Assembly: GCF_005860775.1 (NCBI RefSeq)
Contig: NZ_VCHQ01000026.1
Coordinates: 1-64,000 of the forward strand
Source of the DNA: Klebsiella indica
Lineage (GTDB): Bacteria; Pseudomonadota; Gammaproteobacteria; Enterobacterales; Enterobacteriaceae
Length of the DNA: 64,000 nucleotides
Reading direction: 5' to 3'
The notes beneath the pieces were generated by a model. The model did not search any database, was not told the origin of the DNA, and worked only from the letters and a program-made list of their open reading frames with translations. The first letter of the stretch is position 1, and the number at the start of each line of letters is the position of its first letter. The position numbers and the translations under genes were made by a program. Positions 36,718-46,011 of the stretch are shown one piece after another.

Positions 36718-39153
36718 TTAAACCTTCTCGATTTCGACCAGATTGGTGTGCTGCGGATTGCCTTTCGCCAGCGGTGAAGGACGCTGAGTGGTCAGCGTAT
36801 TGATACAGGAGCCGTAATCGACGCGATCGCCGTTCATATTGGCGTCATGCCAGGCTCCCTGGCCCATTGCCGACACGCCGGGCATGATCCGCGGGGTGAC
36901 TTTAGCCGGGATGCGTAACTCGCCGCGGGTGTTGAATACGCGCACCATATCGCCGTTTTTGATCCCGCGTTTTTCAGCATCCAGCGGGTTAATCCACACT
37001 TCCTGGCGGCAGGCGGCCTGGAGCACATCAACGTTGCCATAGCTGGAGTGGGTGCGTGCTTTATAGTGGAAGCCAAACAGTTGCAGCGGAAACTTATCGC
37101 GCAACGGGTCATCCCAGCCTTCGAAGGTGGCGGCGTAGATCGGCAGCGGGCTGATGGTCTCGTCCTTTTCCAGTTGCCATGTCGCGGCAATGTCCGCCAG
37201 GCGGCTGGCGTAAATTTCGATTTTACCCGAGGGGGTTTTTAACGGGTTGGCAATGGGGTCTGCGCGGAAATCACGATAGGCAACAAAATGACCGTTGGGA
37301 TCTTTACGTTTGTAAATCCCCATTTTTTTCAGTTCGTCATAGCCCGGCAGCGCGGGATCTCTGGCCAGCATTTTTGTATACAGATAGCGTAGCCACTGCT
37401 CCTGGGTGCGGCCTTCGGTAAATTTCTGATAGATATCATCGCCAAGACGTTTCGCCACTTCGCTGAGGATCCAGTAGATTGGCTTGCGTTCGAATTTGGC
37501 AGAGGTGACCGGTTGACTGAAAATAAGATAACCCATGTTACCGGCATAATCGTTAGGGATGATATCTTCTTGCTCCACGGTCATCAGGTCCGGCAGCAGG
37601 ATGTCGGCGTATTTTGCCGATGAGGTCATAAAGTTTTCGATAACCACGATCATCTCGCATTTGCTCTCATCCTGCAGGATCGTGTGAGTCTTATTAATAT
37701 CGGAGTGCTGGTTGGTGATGGTGTTACCGGCGTAGTTCCAGAGGAATTTAATCGGCACATCCAGCTTATCCTTACCGCGCACGCCGTCGCGGGTGGCGGT
37801 CATTTCCGGGCCGCGCGCGATGGCGTCGGTCCAGCTAAAGCAGGAGATAGCGGTTTTCACCGGATTTTCCAGCACCGGTAGCCGTTCAATGGTGATGGTA
37901 TACGTGGATTCGCGCGCGCCGCTGTTGCCGCCGCTAATGCCAACGTTGCCGGTGAGTATGGGTAACATGGCGATGGCGCGGGCGGTCAGCTCACCGTTAG
38001 CCTGGCGCTGAGGCCCCCATCCCTGGCAAATATAGGCAGGCTTAGCGCTGCCGATTTCCCGGGCCAGTTTGACAATGCGGTCGGCAGGGATGCCGGTGAT
38101 GCGTGAGGCCCATTGCGGGGTTTTGGCAATGCCATCATCACCGTCGCCAAGGATATATGCCTTGTAATGCCCGTTCGCCGGGGCATCAGCCGGCAGTGTT
38201 TTTTCATCGTAACCGATGCAATAGTGGTCGAGGAACGGCTGATCAACCAGGTTTTCATTAATCAGAACCCAGGCGAGCCCCGCTACCAGCGCGGCGTCGG
38301 TGCCGGGACGGATTGGCAGCCACTCATCCTCCCGCCCGGCGGCGGTGTCGGTATAACGGGGATCGATAACAATCATTCGCGCGTTTGAACGCGCGCGCGC
38401 CTGTTCTAAGTAATAAGTGATACCACCGCCGCTCATGCGGGTTTCCGCCGGGTTATTGCCAAACATCACCACCAGTTTGCTGTTTTCAATATCGGAGGTG
38501 CTGTTGCCAAGGTTGCTGCCGTAAGTGTAGGGCATGGCGCAGGCAATTTGCGCGGTGCTATAGGTACCATACTGATTTAGCGAACCGCCATAGCAGTTCA
38601 TCAGGCGCCTTACGGTGGAGGCCGATGGTGAGGAACGGGTTATATTGCCGCCAACGATCCCGGAGGTGTAGTTAATATAGACCGCTTCGTTACCGTAATC
38701 CTGAACGATTCTTTTGAGATTGTCGGCAATCGTATCCAGCGCCTCATCCCAACTGATACGCGCAAACTTGCCTTCGCCGCGTTTGCCAATGCGTTTCATT
38801 GGGTAATTGAGACGGTCCGGGTGGTTGATGCGTCGGCGAATAGAGCGGCCACGCAGACAGGCGCGCACCTGATGATCGCCATAAATATCCGTGCCGGTGT
38901 TATCCGTTTCGACCCAGATAACTTCGTCATCGCGCACATGCGAACGCAGGGCGCAGCGGCTACCGCAGTTGACCGAACAGGCGCCCCAGACAATGCGTTC
39001 CTCGCCGCGCGTGGCGTCCTGTACGGCAGCGGCGGCGTTGCGCAAACTGAAAGGCAACGACAGGCCGCCAGCCGCAAGGGCCAGGGAACCAAGAGCCGAT
39101 GATTTAATTAGCGTTCGACGGCTAACCCCGCCGTGATTTTCATGATTAGACAT
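36718..39153 (-). CDS. ynfF: YnfF-type molybdopterin reductase, Tat-exported (DMSO/selenate reductase family)
   Basis: An 811-residue periplasmic catalytic subunit of the DmsA family. The twin-arginine leader is SRRTLIKSSALGSLALAAGG; a [4Fe-4S] motif of the CxxxCxxxC type (CSVNCGSRC) lies near residue 58, and a molybdenum-ligand serine is expected in the RSSPSASTVRRL segment. In E. coli the locus has two A-type subunits, ynfE and ynfF, and has been tied to selenate reduction; here only one gene is present. An 11-bp inverted repeat (39152-39162 with 39215-39225) can pair with its ribosome site and start codon. Confidence 0.93.
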   Translation of the reverse strand: MSNHENHGGVSRRTLIKSSALGSLALAAGGLSLPFSLRNAAAAVQDATRGEERIVWGACSVNCGSRCALRSHVRDDEVIWVETDNTGTDIYGDHQVRACLRGRSIRRRINHPDRLNYPMKRIGKRGEGKFARISWDEALDTIADNLKRIVQDYGNEAVYINYTSGIVGGNITRSSPSASTVRRLMNCYGGSLNQYGTYSTAQIACAMPYTYGSNLGNSTSDIENSKLVVMFGNNPAETRMSGGGITYYLEQARARSNARMIVIDPRYTDTAAGREDEWLPIRPGTDAALVAGLAWVLINENLVDQPFLDHYCIGYDEKTLPADAPANGHYKAYILGDGDDGIAKTPQWASRITGIPADRIVKLAREIGSAKPAYICQGWGPQRQANGELTARAIAMLPILTGNVGISGGNSGARESTYTITIERLPVLENPVKTAISCFSWTDAIARGPEMTATRDGVRGKDKLDVPIKFLWNYAGNTITNQHSDINKTHTILQDESKCEMIVVIENFMTSSAKYADILLPDLMTVEQEDIIPNDYAGNMGYLIFSQPVTSAKFERKPIYWILSEVAKRLGDDIYQKFTEGRTQEQWLRYLYTKMLARDPALPGYDELKKMGIYKRKDPNGHFVAYRDFRADPIANPLKTPSGKIEIYASRLADIAATWQLEKDETISPLPIYAATFEGWDDPLRDKFPLQLFGFHYKARTHSSYGNVDVLQAACRQEVWINPLDAEKRGIKNGDMVRVFNTRGELRIPAKVTPRIMPGVSAMGQGAWHDANMNGDRVDYGSCINTLTTQRPSPLAKGNPQHTNLVEIEKV

Positions 39154-39225
39154 TTCTCACTCCATGATCTTGTTATAATGCGCATGCAACGACACTGCTG
39201 CTGTTCAGCATGTAGAGTGAGAAAT
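39152..39225 (-). promoter_or_regulatory. Leader inverted repeat that can mask the ynfF start
   Basis: In the minus-strand leader, ATTTCTCACTC (39225-39215) is the exact complement of GAGTGAGAAAT (39162-39152), which contains the ribosome site and the AU of the start codon. The loop of 52 bases contains CATG...CATG arms that could fold inside. If the transcript starts upstream of 39225, translation initiation would be sequestered. Confidence 0.5.
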
Positions 39226-39249
39226 CATACTTAAAAGGGGTCAGGCAGA

Positions 39250-39278
39250 TCTTATCCCCGGTCAACCGAGGGATAAGA
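39250..39278. repeat. Imperfect hairpin with 9-bp arms upstream of ynfF
   Basis: TCTTATCCC pairs with GGGATAAGA; CGG/CCG can extend the stem past a one-base bulge. It lies between ynfF and an ERIC element. It could be an operator or a structural element; no T run follows on either strand. Confidence 0.45.
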
Positions 39279-39282
39279 CCTT

Positions 39283-39411
39283 TATACCCGTCATACTTCA
39301 AGTTGCTTGTGCGTTGGCTACGTTCGTACACCCCAGTCACTTACTCCTGTAAGCTCCTGGGGATTCTCTCACTTGCCGCCTTCACGCAACTCAAATTATT
39401 TTGGGTATACA
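39283..39411 (-). repeat. ERIC (IRU) element
   Basis: About 129 bp bounded by TATACCCGTCATAC and GGGTATAC, with the ERIC core: TGTAAGCTCCTGGGGATTC and CACCCCAGTCACTTAC, the sequences used as ERIC1R and ERIC2 primer sites. Inserted between ynfD and ynfF. It ends 15 bp before the ynfD stop. Confidence 0.88.
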
Positions 39412-39425
39412 ACAAAACGGCGGGG

Positions 39426-39677
39426 TTACTGCGCGTCGCTGTCGCGAGTGTAGATGATTTTAAAGGTATCATTGGCGCAATGGCCAACAACTTGCGCCCC
39501 GGGCTGATCGGGTTGATCGCTCGGCACAATCGTCAGGCTGAAGCCAGAGGCGGGAACGCCGTTATTGATGATTTTTTGCTGAATCTCGTTTTTAACCCGT
39601 TCGCATGAGTTCGGCGCAGCCAAAGCGGATGCCGAACCCAGCAGCAGTGCCGCGCATAGCCAGGGGGAACGTTTCAT
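39426..39677 (-). CDS. ynfD: YnfD, small exported protein (DUF1161)
   Basis: An 83-residue protein with a signal peptide (MKRSPWLCAALLLGSASALA, cleaved after ALA), then a short mature domain with two cysteines (NSCERVKNEI and VVGHCANDTF) that probably form a disulfide in the periplasm. It matches the DUF1161 family member at this place in E. coli. Start at 39677 rather than the GTG just before it. Function unknown. Confidence 0.88.
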   Translation of the reverse strand: MKRSPWLCAALLLGSASALAAPNSCERVKNEIQQKIINNGVPASGFSLTIVPSDQPDQPGAQVVGHCANDTFKIIYTRDSDAQ

Positions 39678-39780
39678 CACAAACTCCTGATTGATATTAT
39701 CCAGATTTTAAGCATAGCAGAAGTCAGGTAAACAATTGTATTTGCTAATATGATTGTATGATGCAAAAAAGGAATCGCAG

Positions 39781-40491
39781 GTGAAAATACGATTTTTTCT
39801 GCTAATGGCAATATGGGCACTCAGCGGCTGTGATGAAAAAGCGCCGCCGCAGGCGTTTACGCCGGAAATGGCCAGCTTTTCCAATGAGTTTGAATTCGAT
39901 CCGCTACGCGGGCCAGTGAAAGCGTTTAGCCAGAAACTGTATAATCAACACGATGAAGAAGTGAAGTGGGTGAAAGGGCGCCTGTCCCGTGAAGGCTGTT
40001 TCGATCTGCTGGCGTTTCAGGATCGGGAGAATCGCACCGGCGCGGTTTTAGTCCTTGACGCTAACTACTATCTTGATGCGCAAAGTCATGAAAAGCGCCT
40101 GCGTTTGCAGGGGAAATGCCAACTGGCGGAGATGCCATCGGCGGGCGTGTTGTGGGAAACCGATGATAACGGGTTCGTCGCCACCGCCCGTGCCGGGGCG
40201 AGCGTCACGACATACCGCTACGATAGCGAAGGCTATCCGTTAGGTAAAACGACGGTTGCTAACGATGATCGTTTGACGGTGAGCTCAACCCCATCCGCCG
40301 ATCCGCGGAAAAAACTGGACTATACCGCAGTAAGCATATTCAACCATCGCACGTTGGGCCACGTGAGTCAGAGCTGTGATTACGATAGCCATGACAACCC
40401 GGTCAGTTGCGAGCTTCAGGTCATTGATGACAGCGTACAGCCGTCGGTAACACGCCGTTATACCATCAAAAATAGCATTGAGTATTACTGA
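39781..40491 (+). CDS. ynfC: YnfC lipoprotein
   Basis: A 236-residue lipoprotein, same length as E. coli YnfC. The signal sequence ends in lipobox LSGC (Cys17), followed by Asp-Glu (DEK); aspartate at +2 favours inner-membrane retention. [22 protein letters not shown] is the strongest conserved block. The start is a GTG at 39781 with AAGGAA upstream; the earlier ATG at 39754 gives a leader that is not conserved. It converges on speG with a 7-bp overlap. Function unknown. Confidence 0.9.
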   Translation: MKIRFFLLMAIWALSGCDEKAPPQAFTPEMASFSNEFEFDPLRGPVKAFSQKLYNQHDEEVKWVKGRLSREGCFDLLAFQDRENRTGAVLVLDANYYLDAQSHEKRLRLQGKCQLAEMPSAGVLWETDDNGFVATARAGASVTTYRYDSEGYPLGKTTVANDDRLTVSSTPSADPRKKLDYTAVSIFNHRTLGHVSQSCDYDSHDNPVSCELQVIDDSVQPSVTRRYTIKNSIEYY

Positions 40492-41045
40492 GCCGTTGGC
40501 TTCAGCAGCGTCTGGCCCGGCGTTTTATGCTCTGCCAGGTACTGGTGCTGGAACAGGCACATGCGGATGGTGTTGCGGTATTCACCGTTAATAAAGAATT
40601 CGTGAATCAGTTCGCCTTCCACCATAAAACCGAGTTTGCGGTAGATATGGATCGCTTTTTCATTCTCTTTATCCACGATGAGGTACAGCTTATAGAGGTT
40701 GAGCACCATAAAACCGTAGTCCATCGCCAGTTTCGCCGCGCGGGTGGCCAGGCCTTTTCCCTGATAATCCGGGGAGATAATTATCTGGAATTCAGCGCGG
40801 CGGTGAACATGGTTTATTTCCACCAGTTCAACCAGACCAGCCTTCTGTTCGTCGCATTCAATAACAAAGCGGCGCTCACTTTGATCGTGGATATGTTTAT
40901 CATACAGGTCAGAAAGCTCTACAAAGGCTTCATAGGGTTCTTCAAACCAGTAGCGCATGACGCTGGCGTTGTTGTCGAGCTGATGGACGAAACGCAGGTC
41001 TTCGCGTTCTAGCGGGCGGAGTTTGACGTGATAAGCGTCAGTCAT
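40485..41045 (-). CDS. speG: SpeG, spermidine N-acetyltransferase
   Basis: Acetylates spermidine (and spermine) with acetyl-CoA, lowering polyamine stress. It is a 186-residue GNAT protein, nearly identical to E. coli SpeG, with the acetyl-CoA loop [20 protein letters not shown] and [17 protein letters not shown]. Taken with the MdtJI spermidine exporter 16 kb away, the region carries two polyamine-relief routes. Confidence 0.96.
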   Translation of the reverse strand: MTDAYHVKLRPLEREDLRFVHQLDNNASVMRYWFEEPYEAFVELSDLYDKHIHDQSERRFVIECDEQKAGLVELVEINHVHRRAEFQIIISPDYQGKGLATRAAKLAMDYGFMVLNLYKLYLIVDKENEKAIHIYRKLGFMVEGELIHEFFINGEYRNTIRMCLFQHQYLAEHKTPGQTLLKPTAQ

Positions 41046-41079
41046 GGGAATTCCTGTGCGTTTGTGCGGGGATGAATGA

Positions 41080-41097
41080 TGGCGCCCGCAGGCGCCA
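41080..41097 (-). terminator. Hairpin between ynfB and speG
   Basis: TGGCGCC, loop TGCG, GGCGCCA on the minus strand directly after the ynfB stop. The T tail is weak, so partial termination is likely at best. Confidence 0.4.
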
Positions 41098-41101
41098 GAT
41101 A

Positions 41102-41443
41102 TTACGGCGTGATAACGCGGCCAGTACGACGATCAAGGCAGCGCAGGGTATTAGGTTCCCAGTAGGCGTTAACGTTCGCGCTCTTCTGGCAATTGTCCTG
41201 GGCATCAAAAGCCACGTCGGCTTTGTCCCACTCTTTCTCTACGCGTTTGTTGACCTTCTGGCGTAACGAACGGGTATCGTTCCACTGCTCTTTTTCCATT
41301 GCGGCCTGCTGGCGGCTTTGGGCGCTATCGCCGGACTCAATCACCAGCGTGTCGGTTTTGGCAAATGACGATGCGGTAAAGACCATCGCGCTCATTGCCA
41401 GCAGGGCGGTCAGGCACCAGCGTTTGTTCAGTGTCATATTCAT
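41102..41443 (-). CDS. ynfB: YnfB, exported UPF0482 protein
   Basis: A 113-residue protein with a signal peptide (about 28 residues ending SSFA) and a conserved C-terminal region, [20 protein letters not shown]. The central part is highly charged ([22 protein letters not shown]). Same length as E. coli YnfB. Start at 41443 with AAAGGAAAT upstream. Function unknown; upstream of speG on the same strand. Confidence 0.92.
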   Translation of the reverse strand: MNMTLNKRWCLTALLAMSAMVFTASSFAKTDTLVIESGDSAQSRQQAAMEKEQWNDTRSLRQKVNKRVEKEWDKADVAFDAQDNCQKSANVNAYWEPNTLRCLDRRTGRVITP

Positions 41444-41579
41444 CACGATTTCCTTTAAGTGATCCCCTTCGACTCAGTTTACTATATCTCTTTTCGGCAG
41501 CATATCCGACAAAACAGAGTAACCTGCGGTTATTATTGCGTAGAATGTGTTAACGATTATTAAACTCATGAATCTTTGA

Positions 41580-41906
41580 ATGTTAAAAACGACGCTGCTT
41601 TTCTTTGCTACTGCGCTGTGTGAAATCATTGGTTGTTATCTCCCCTGGTTATGGTTAAAACGCGGGGCGACCTCCTGGTTGCTGCTGCCGACCGGCGTGG
41701 CGCTGACGCTGTTTGTCTGGCTTCTCACGCTTCACCCGGAAGCCAGCGGCCGTGTATATGCTGCTTACGGCGGGGTTTATGTTTGCACCGCGCTGCTGTG
41801 GTTGCGTTTCGTCGATGGCGTAAAACTCAGCCATTATGACTGGGCTGGCGCGCTGATTGCGCTGTGCGGGATGCTGATCATTGTCGCGGGCTGGGGGCGC
41901 GCATAG
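41580..41906 (+). CDS. ynfA: YnfA, four-helix inner-membrane protein (UPF0060)
   Basis: A 108-residue SMR-like small membrane protein with four helices, near-identical to E. coli YnfA ([20 protein letters not shown] at the N-terminus, [13 protein letters not shown] at the end). The Shigella homologue has been reported to act as a small efflux pump. The stop codon lies inside a 21-bp perfect tandem duplication (41891-41932). Confidence 0.94.
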   Translation: MLKTTLLFFATALCEIIGCYLPWLWLKRGATSWLLLPTGVALTLFVWLLTLHPEASGRVYAAYGGVYVCTALLWLRFVDGVKLSHYDWAGALIALCGMLIIVAGWGRA

Positions 41907-41932
41907 TGCGTCTGGGGGCGCGCATAGTGCGT
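41891..41932. repeat. 21-bp perfect tandem duplication at the ynfA stop
   Basis: The unit CTGGGGGCGCGCATAGTGCG plus T occurs twice in tandem (41891-41911 and 41912-41932). The first copy contains the last codons and stop of ynfA; the second is non-coding. It looks like a recent replication slip. Confidence 0.85.
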
Positions 41933-42081
41933 TTTCGCGGTTAAGACGAGGGGCAGAAGATACTGTCCCGGTTGCTTTTATTGTTATGTTTTTCCTCAAC
42001 GGGCTGCTTGATTTTTTCTTTTTTCTTCTTTTTTTGCCTTACGAGATAACGTGATCGGCAGCATGTTTTTTGATCGTTATA

Positions 42082-42094
42082 CTTGTATGGTAGT
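42082..42094 (+). promoter_or_regulatory. Candidate RspR operator upstream of rspA
   Basis: CTTGTATGGTAGT, 53 bp before the rspA start. The identical 13-mer occurs upstream of ydfI (47579-47591), the other catabolic gene in this region. The shared motif plus a nearby GntR/FadR-type repressor (rspR) make it a likely operator core. Confidence 0.55.
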
Positions 42095-42147
42095 AGGTCT
42101 GATGATTTAATTTTCTCTACTAACCGCACAGAAGTAAGGAATAAGAA

Positions 42148-43362
42148 ATGAAGATCGTTGCCGCTGAAGTTTTCGTCACCTGTCCGGGACGTAACTTTGT
42201 CACTCTTAAGATCACCACGGATGATGGCATCGTCGGCTTAGGTGACGCCACGCTGAACGGCCGCGAGCTGTCCGTTGCATCGTATTTACGGGATCACCTT
42301 TGTCCGCAACTGGTGGGGCGTGATGCGCACCGTATTGAAGATATCTGGCAGTTTTTCTACAAGGGCGCTTACTGGCGTCGTGGGCCGGTAACGGTGTCGG
42401 CGATTTCCGCCATCGATATGGCGCTGTGGGATATTAAGGCCAAAGCGGCGGGCATGCCGTTGTATCAATTGCTGGGGGGGGCATCGCGGGAAGGCGTGAT
42501 GGTTTACTGCCATACCACCGGTCATTCGATTGATGAAGTGCTTGATGATTATGCGCGTCATAAAGAGATGGGGTTCAAGGCCATTCGCGTACAGTGCGGG
42601 GTGCCGGGTATGAAAACCACCTACGGGATGGCGAAAGGCAAAGGCCAGGCCTACGAACCTGCGACCAAAGGCCAGTGGCCGGAAGAACAGCTATGGTCAA
42701 CAGAAAAATACCTTGATTTTACGCCGCAGCTGTTTGCCGCCGTGCGGGAAAAATTTGGCTTCAACGAGCACTTACTTCATGACATGCATCACCGCCTGAC
42801 GCCGATTGAAGCGGCCCGTTTTGGTAAGAGCATCGAAGATTACCGTCTGTTCTGGATGGAAGATCCCACTCCGGCGGAGAATCAGGCATGTTTCCGCTTA
42901 ATTCGTCAGCACACCGTCACGCCAATTGCGGTAGGGGAAGTGTTTAACAGCATCTGGGATTGTAAGCAGCTGATTGAAGAGCAACTGATTGACTACATTC
43001 GTACGACCATCACTCACGCGGGCGGGATCACGGGGATGCGCCGCATCGCCGATTTTGCGTCGCTTTATCAGGTGCGTACCGGTTCACATGGTCCGTCCGA
43101 TCTGTCACCAATTTGCATGGCCGCCGCGCTGCATTTCGACTTGTCGGTGCCGAATTTTGGCGTTCAGGAGTATATGGGCTATTCGGCACAAATGCTGGAA
43201 GTCTTCCCACATAGCTGGACGTTTGATAACGGTTATATGCATCCGGGCGAAAAACCGGGCCTGGGTATTGAGTTCGATGAAAAGCTGGCGGCGAAATATC
43301 CCTATGAACCGGCTTATTTACCGGTCGCCCGCCTGGAAGATGGCACGCTGTGGAACTGGTAA
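42148..43362 (+). CDS. rspA: RspA, ManD-type D-mannonate dehydratase family enolase
   Basis: A 404-residue enolase-superfamily protein almost identical to E. coli RspA. The barrel has [47 protein letters not shown] and [13 protein letters not shown], which hold the metal-binding acids. The family dehydrates D-mannonate or D-gluconate, in RspA-type members with low efficiency, so the physiological substrate is uncertain. The first gene of an rspAB transcript; rspB begins 12 bp downstream. Confidence 0.94.
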   Translation: MKIVAAEVFVTCPGRNFVTLKITTDDGIVGLGDATLNGRELSVASYLRDHLCPQLVGRDAHRIEDIWQFFYKGAYWRRGPVTVSAISAIDMALWDIKAKAAGMPLYQLLGGASREGVMVYCHTTGHSIDEVLDDYARHKEMGFKAIRVQCGVPGMKTTYGMAKGKGQAYEPATKGQWPEEQLWSTEKYLDFTPQLFAAVREKFGFNEHLLHDMHHRLTPIEAARFGKSIEDYRLFWMEDPTPAENQACFRLIRQHTVTPIAVGEVFNSIWDCKQLIEEQLIDYIRTTITHAGGITGMRRIADFASLYQVRTGSHGPSDLSPICMAAALHFDLSVPNFGVQEYMGYSAQMLEVFPHSWTFDNGYMHPGEKPGLGIEFDEKLAAKYPYEPAYLPVARLEDGTLWNW

Positions 43363-43373
43363 GGGGAGAAGAA

Positions 43374-44393
43374 ATGAAAAGTATTGTAATTCGTCAGCCT
43401 AATGAATTGGTGATTGAGGAGCGTCCTCTTGCGCAACCGGCTGCGGGGGAGGTGCGGGTAAAAGTGAAACTGGCAGGAATATGTGGTTCCGATAGCCATA
43501 TATTTCGTGGGCATAATCCGTTTGCCAAATATCCGCGGGTGATTGGTCATGAGTTTTTTGGCGTGATTGACGCTGTGGGTGAGGGGGTAGAACCGTCACG
43601 TGTGGGGGAGCGCGTTTCTGTTGATCCGGTGATCAGTTGTGGGCATTGCTATCCGTGCTCAGTGGGAAAGCCGAATGTTTGTACCTCTTTGGTGGTGCTT
43701 GGCGTGCATCGGGACGGCGGATTTAGCGAATACGTGGCGGTTCCCGCGCACAATGCATGGAAAATTCCGGACGCTATAAATGATGAACATGCTGTAATGG
43801 TAGAACCGTTTACTATAGCGGCCAACGCTACCGGGCAGCTAAATCCACGTGAAGATGATATTGCGTTGATCTATGGTGCCGGTCCGATGGGACTAACCAC
43901 CGTTCAGGCGCTTAAAGGAGTATATAAAGTAAGTCAGGTGATTGTTGCTGATCGTATTGATGAGCGTCTTGATATGGCTAAACGCAGCGGCGCCGATATT
44001 GTGCTCAACAATACTGACCGTAGTCTGAAAGAGATTCTCATGGAGAAAAGAATAAAGCCTACTTTGATTGTAGATGCCGCATGCCATCCGACTATTTTAC
44101 AGGAGGCGATTGAACTGGCATCACCGGCTGCTCGAATTGTGATTATGGGGTTCTCCTCTACGCCCAGCCAAATCATTCAACAAGGAATTACTGGTAAGGA
44201 GATTTCAATTTTTTCTACACGATTGAATGCGAATAAATTCCCGGTTGTTATTGATTGGCTTGCTAAAGGGTTAATTGACCCAAATAAATTAGTTACACAT
44301 AAGTTTGATTACCAGCACGTTGCAGATGCAATTGAGCTTTTTGAAAAGGATCAAAAGCATTGCTGCAAGGTGCTTTTGAAATTCAACGAGTAG
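43374..44393 (+). CDS. rspB: RspB, zinc-dependent sugar-acid/polyol dehydrogenase (MDR family)
   Basis: A 339-residue medium-chain dehydrogenase: GHEFFGVIDAVGEGV with the catalytic zinc ligands, the structural-zinc cysteines in CGHCYPCSVGKPNVC, and cofactor motif YGAGPMGLTTVQAL. Similar to E. coli RspB throughout. Start at 43374 behind GGGGAGAAG. From about 43750 the gene becomes visibly A/T-richer than rspA, a change that continues through the next three genes. Probably oxidises the C5 hydroxyl of a hexonate such as L-gulonate; the exact substrate is inference. Confidence 0.92.
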   Translation: MKSIVIRQPNELVIEERPLAQPAAGEVRVKVKLAGICGSDSHIFRGHNPFAKYPRVIGHEFFGVIDAVGEGVEPSRVGERVSVDPVISCGHCYPCSVGKPNVCTSLVVLGVHRDGGFSEYVAVPAHNAWKIPDAINDEHAVMVEPFTIAANATGQLNPREDDIALIYGAGPMGLTTVQALKGVYKVSQVIVADRIDERLDMAKRSGADIVLNNTDRSLKEILMEKRIKPTLIVDAACHPTILQEAIELASPAARIVIMGFSSTPSQIIQQGITGKEISIFSTRLNANKFPVVIDWLAKGLIDPNKLVTHKFDYQHVADAIELFEKDQKHCCKVLLKFNE

Positions 44394-44457
44394 TATCCGT
44401 TGTTAGGGCGAAAGTGTTACATCTTACCTCTAAAAAATACATTCATGAGGATGTAAA

Positions 44458-45987
44458 ATGATTAATCGTGAAATGGATAAGCCAATAAAGCTAAAAAATA
44501 TGCTGGCTTATGGTGGTGGTGATTTCTTTGGCGGTGGTAGTTTTGCAGTACTTGGCTTATGGTTAATGTTCTTTTATACAACCTATGCCGGTTTAAGCCC
44601 AGCTCAGGCTGGCGCGGTTATTGCTATTGCTCGTCTTCTTGACGCATTCTTTGACCCGTTAATGGGTTATGTTACTGATAATTTTTACAGAACAAAGGTT
44701 GGCCAGAAATTTGGACGAAGAGGTTTTTTCTTTTTGTTTGGCGGGCCACTGGTAATGTTTACCTACATTATCATGTGGATTGACGGGATGGGGTTCTTCT
44801 ATTATCTTTCCACATATATTCTTTTTTATGCTGCTTATACTTTAGTGATTGTTCCTTATGAAACATTAGCCGCAGAGATGACTAATGATTTCAAAGAGCG
44901 CTCTAAGTTGACCGGGGTTAGGATGTTCTTTTCTACCGGTGCAGGGATTCTCGCTGCGTGGCTTCCTGGGCGGATCATCGGCTTTCTAGGGGATAGCAAC
45001 CCATCCTCATTCCTGTATATGGGGGTTATCTTTGGCGTATTGTTCGCTGTAGTTATCATATGCTTGTACCTGTTTACATGGGAACGAGCTATAGCTTTTG
45101 ACCCTGATTCTCCGAAAAAGAATTTCACTGAGGATATGAAGCAGTTGTTTCGCTCGCTGGTGTCTACATTCCACTTAAGAACATTCAGGCAGCATGTCGG
45201 TATGTACCTTGGCGCCTATGTGGCACTTGATGTCCTCGGAGCTATTCTAGCCTACTACATTATTTTTGTTCTTGGTGAGAACGCAGTTAATGCTTCAAAT
45301 GCGTTAACGTTTATGACTATCGTTCAATTCTTGTGTGTAGCGTTGTTTATTACCCTTTGTATTAAGTTTGGTAACGGTAAGTCATATAAAATCGCTCAAG
45401 GTTTTATGTTGTTAAGCGTAGCCTTGTTTTTATGCATTCATTTGTTTTCTCTGCCATATAGTTCGTGGCTGGTATATGTCGCGGCATTACTGATGGGAGT
45501 GGGTCGCTCTGGAACCTATTATGTTTGCTGGAATATTTATAGTTTTATTCCTGATGTTGATGAAATGCTTACTGGAAAACGGCGGGAAGGTATTTTTGCT
45601 GGTGTAATGACATTTGTTCGTAAGGCTGTTCAGGCTCTGGCACTATTTCTGGTTGGTGTGATTCTACAAGAGTATGGGTTTGTCGCAAAGAGCGCTACAC
45701 AAAGCCCTGAAACAATTCATGGTATTGTAATGGTCTTTGGTATCGGGTCTGTTGCATTCCTCATCTTCGGAATCCTTTGTTCATTGAAGTTCAAACTCAC
45801 TCAGAAAAACCATTCTGTACTTGTTGCTGAAATCAGTCGACTAAAAAATAGTGGTAGTAAGAAAAATGTAACACCAGAAGCAAAAGAAGTGGCCGAATTA
45901 TTGACCGGCTGGGACTACGAATACCTGTGGGGGAACAACAAAGTTTCTCGTGAGGGTAATGCTTTATCCAGAGCATCAGAAAGTTAA
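44458..45987 (+). CDS. GPH-family (MelB-type) sugar/glycoside:cation symporter
   Basis: A 509-residue inner-membrane symporter with about 12 hydrophobic segments. The family signature DAFFDPLMGYVTDNFYRTKVGQKFGRRGFFFLFGGP (in the first third) places it with MelB, XylP and YicJ. Start at 44458 with GAGGATG upstream. It is 64 bp after rspB and 24 bp before the dehydrogenase, so it is likely in one transcript with them. It probably imports the sugar acid or glycoside that this cluster degrades. Codon use is A/T-rich compared with rspA and ydfI. I see no such gene at rspAB in E. coli K-12. Confidence 0.85.
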   Translation: MINREMDKPIKLKNMLAYGGGDFFGGGSFAVLGLWLMFFYTTYAGLSPAQAGAVIAIARLLDAFFDPLMGYVTDNFYRTKVGQKFGRRGFFFLFGGPLVMFTYIIMWIDGMGFFYYLSTYILFYAAYTLVIVPYETLAAEMTNDFKERSKLTGVRMFFSTGAGILAAWLPGRIIGFLGDSNPSSFLYMGVIFGVLFAVVIICLYLFTWERAIAFDPDSPKKNFTEDMKQLFRSLVSTFHLRTFRQHVGMYLGAYVALDVLGAILAYYIIFVLGENAVNASNALTFMTIVQFLCVALFITLCIKFGNGKSYKIAQGFMLLSVALFLCIHLFSLPYSSWLVYVAALLMGVGRSGTYYVCWNIYSFIPDVDEMLTGKRREGIFAGVMTFVRKAVQALALFLVGVILQEYGFVAKSATQSPETIHGIVMVFGIGSVAFLIFGILCSLKFKLTQKNHSVLVAEISRLKNSGSKKNVTPEAKEVAELLTGWDYEYLWGNNKVSREGNALSRASES

Positions 45988-46011
45988 TACTGAATATATA
46001 AAGGATATATT

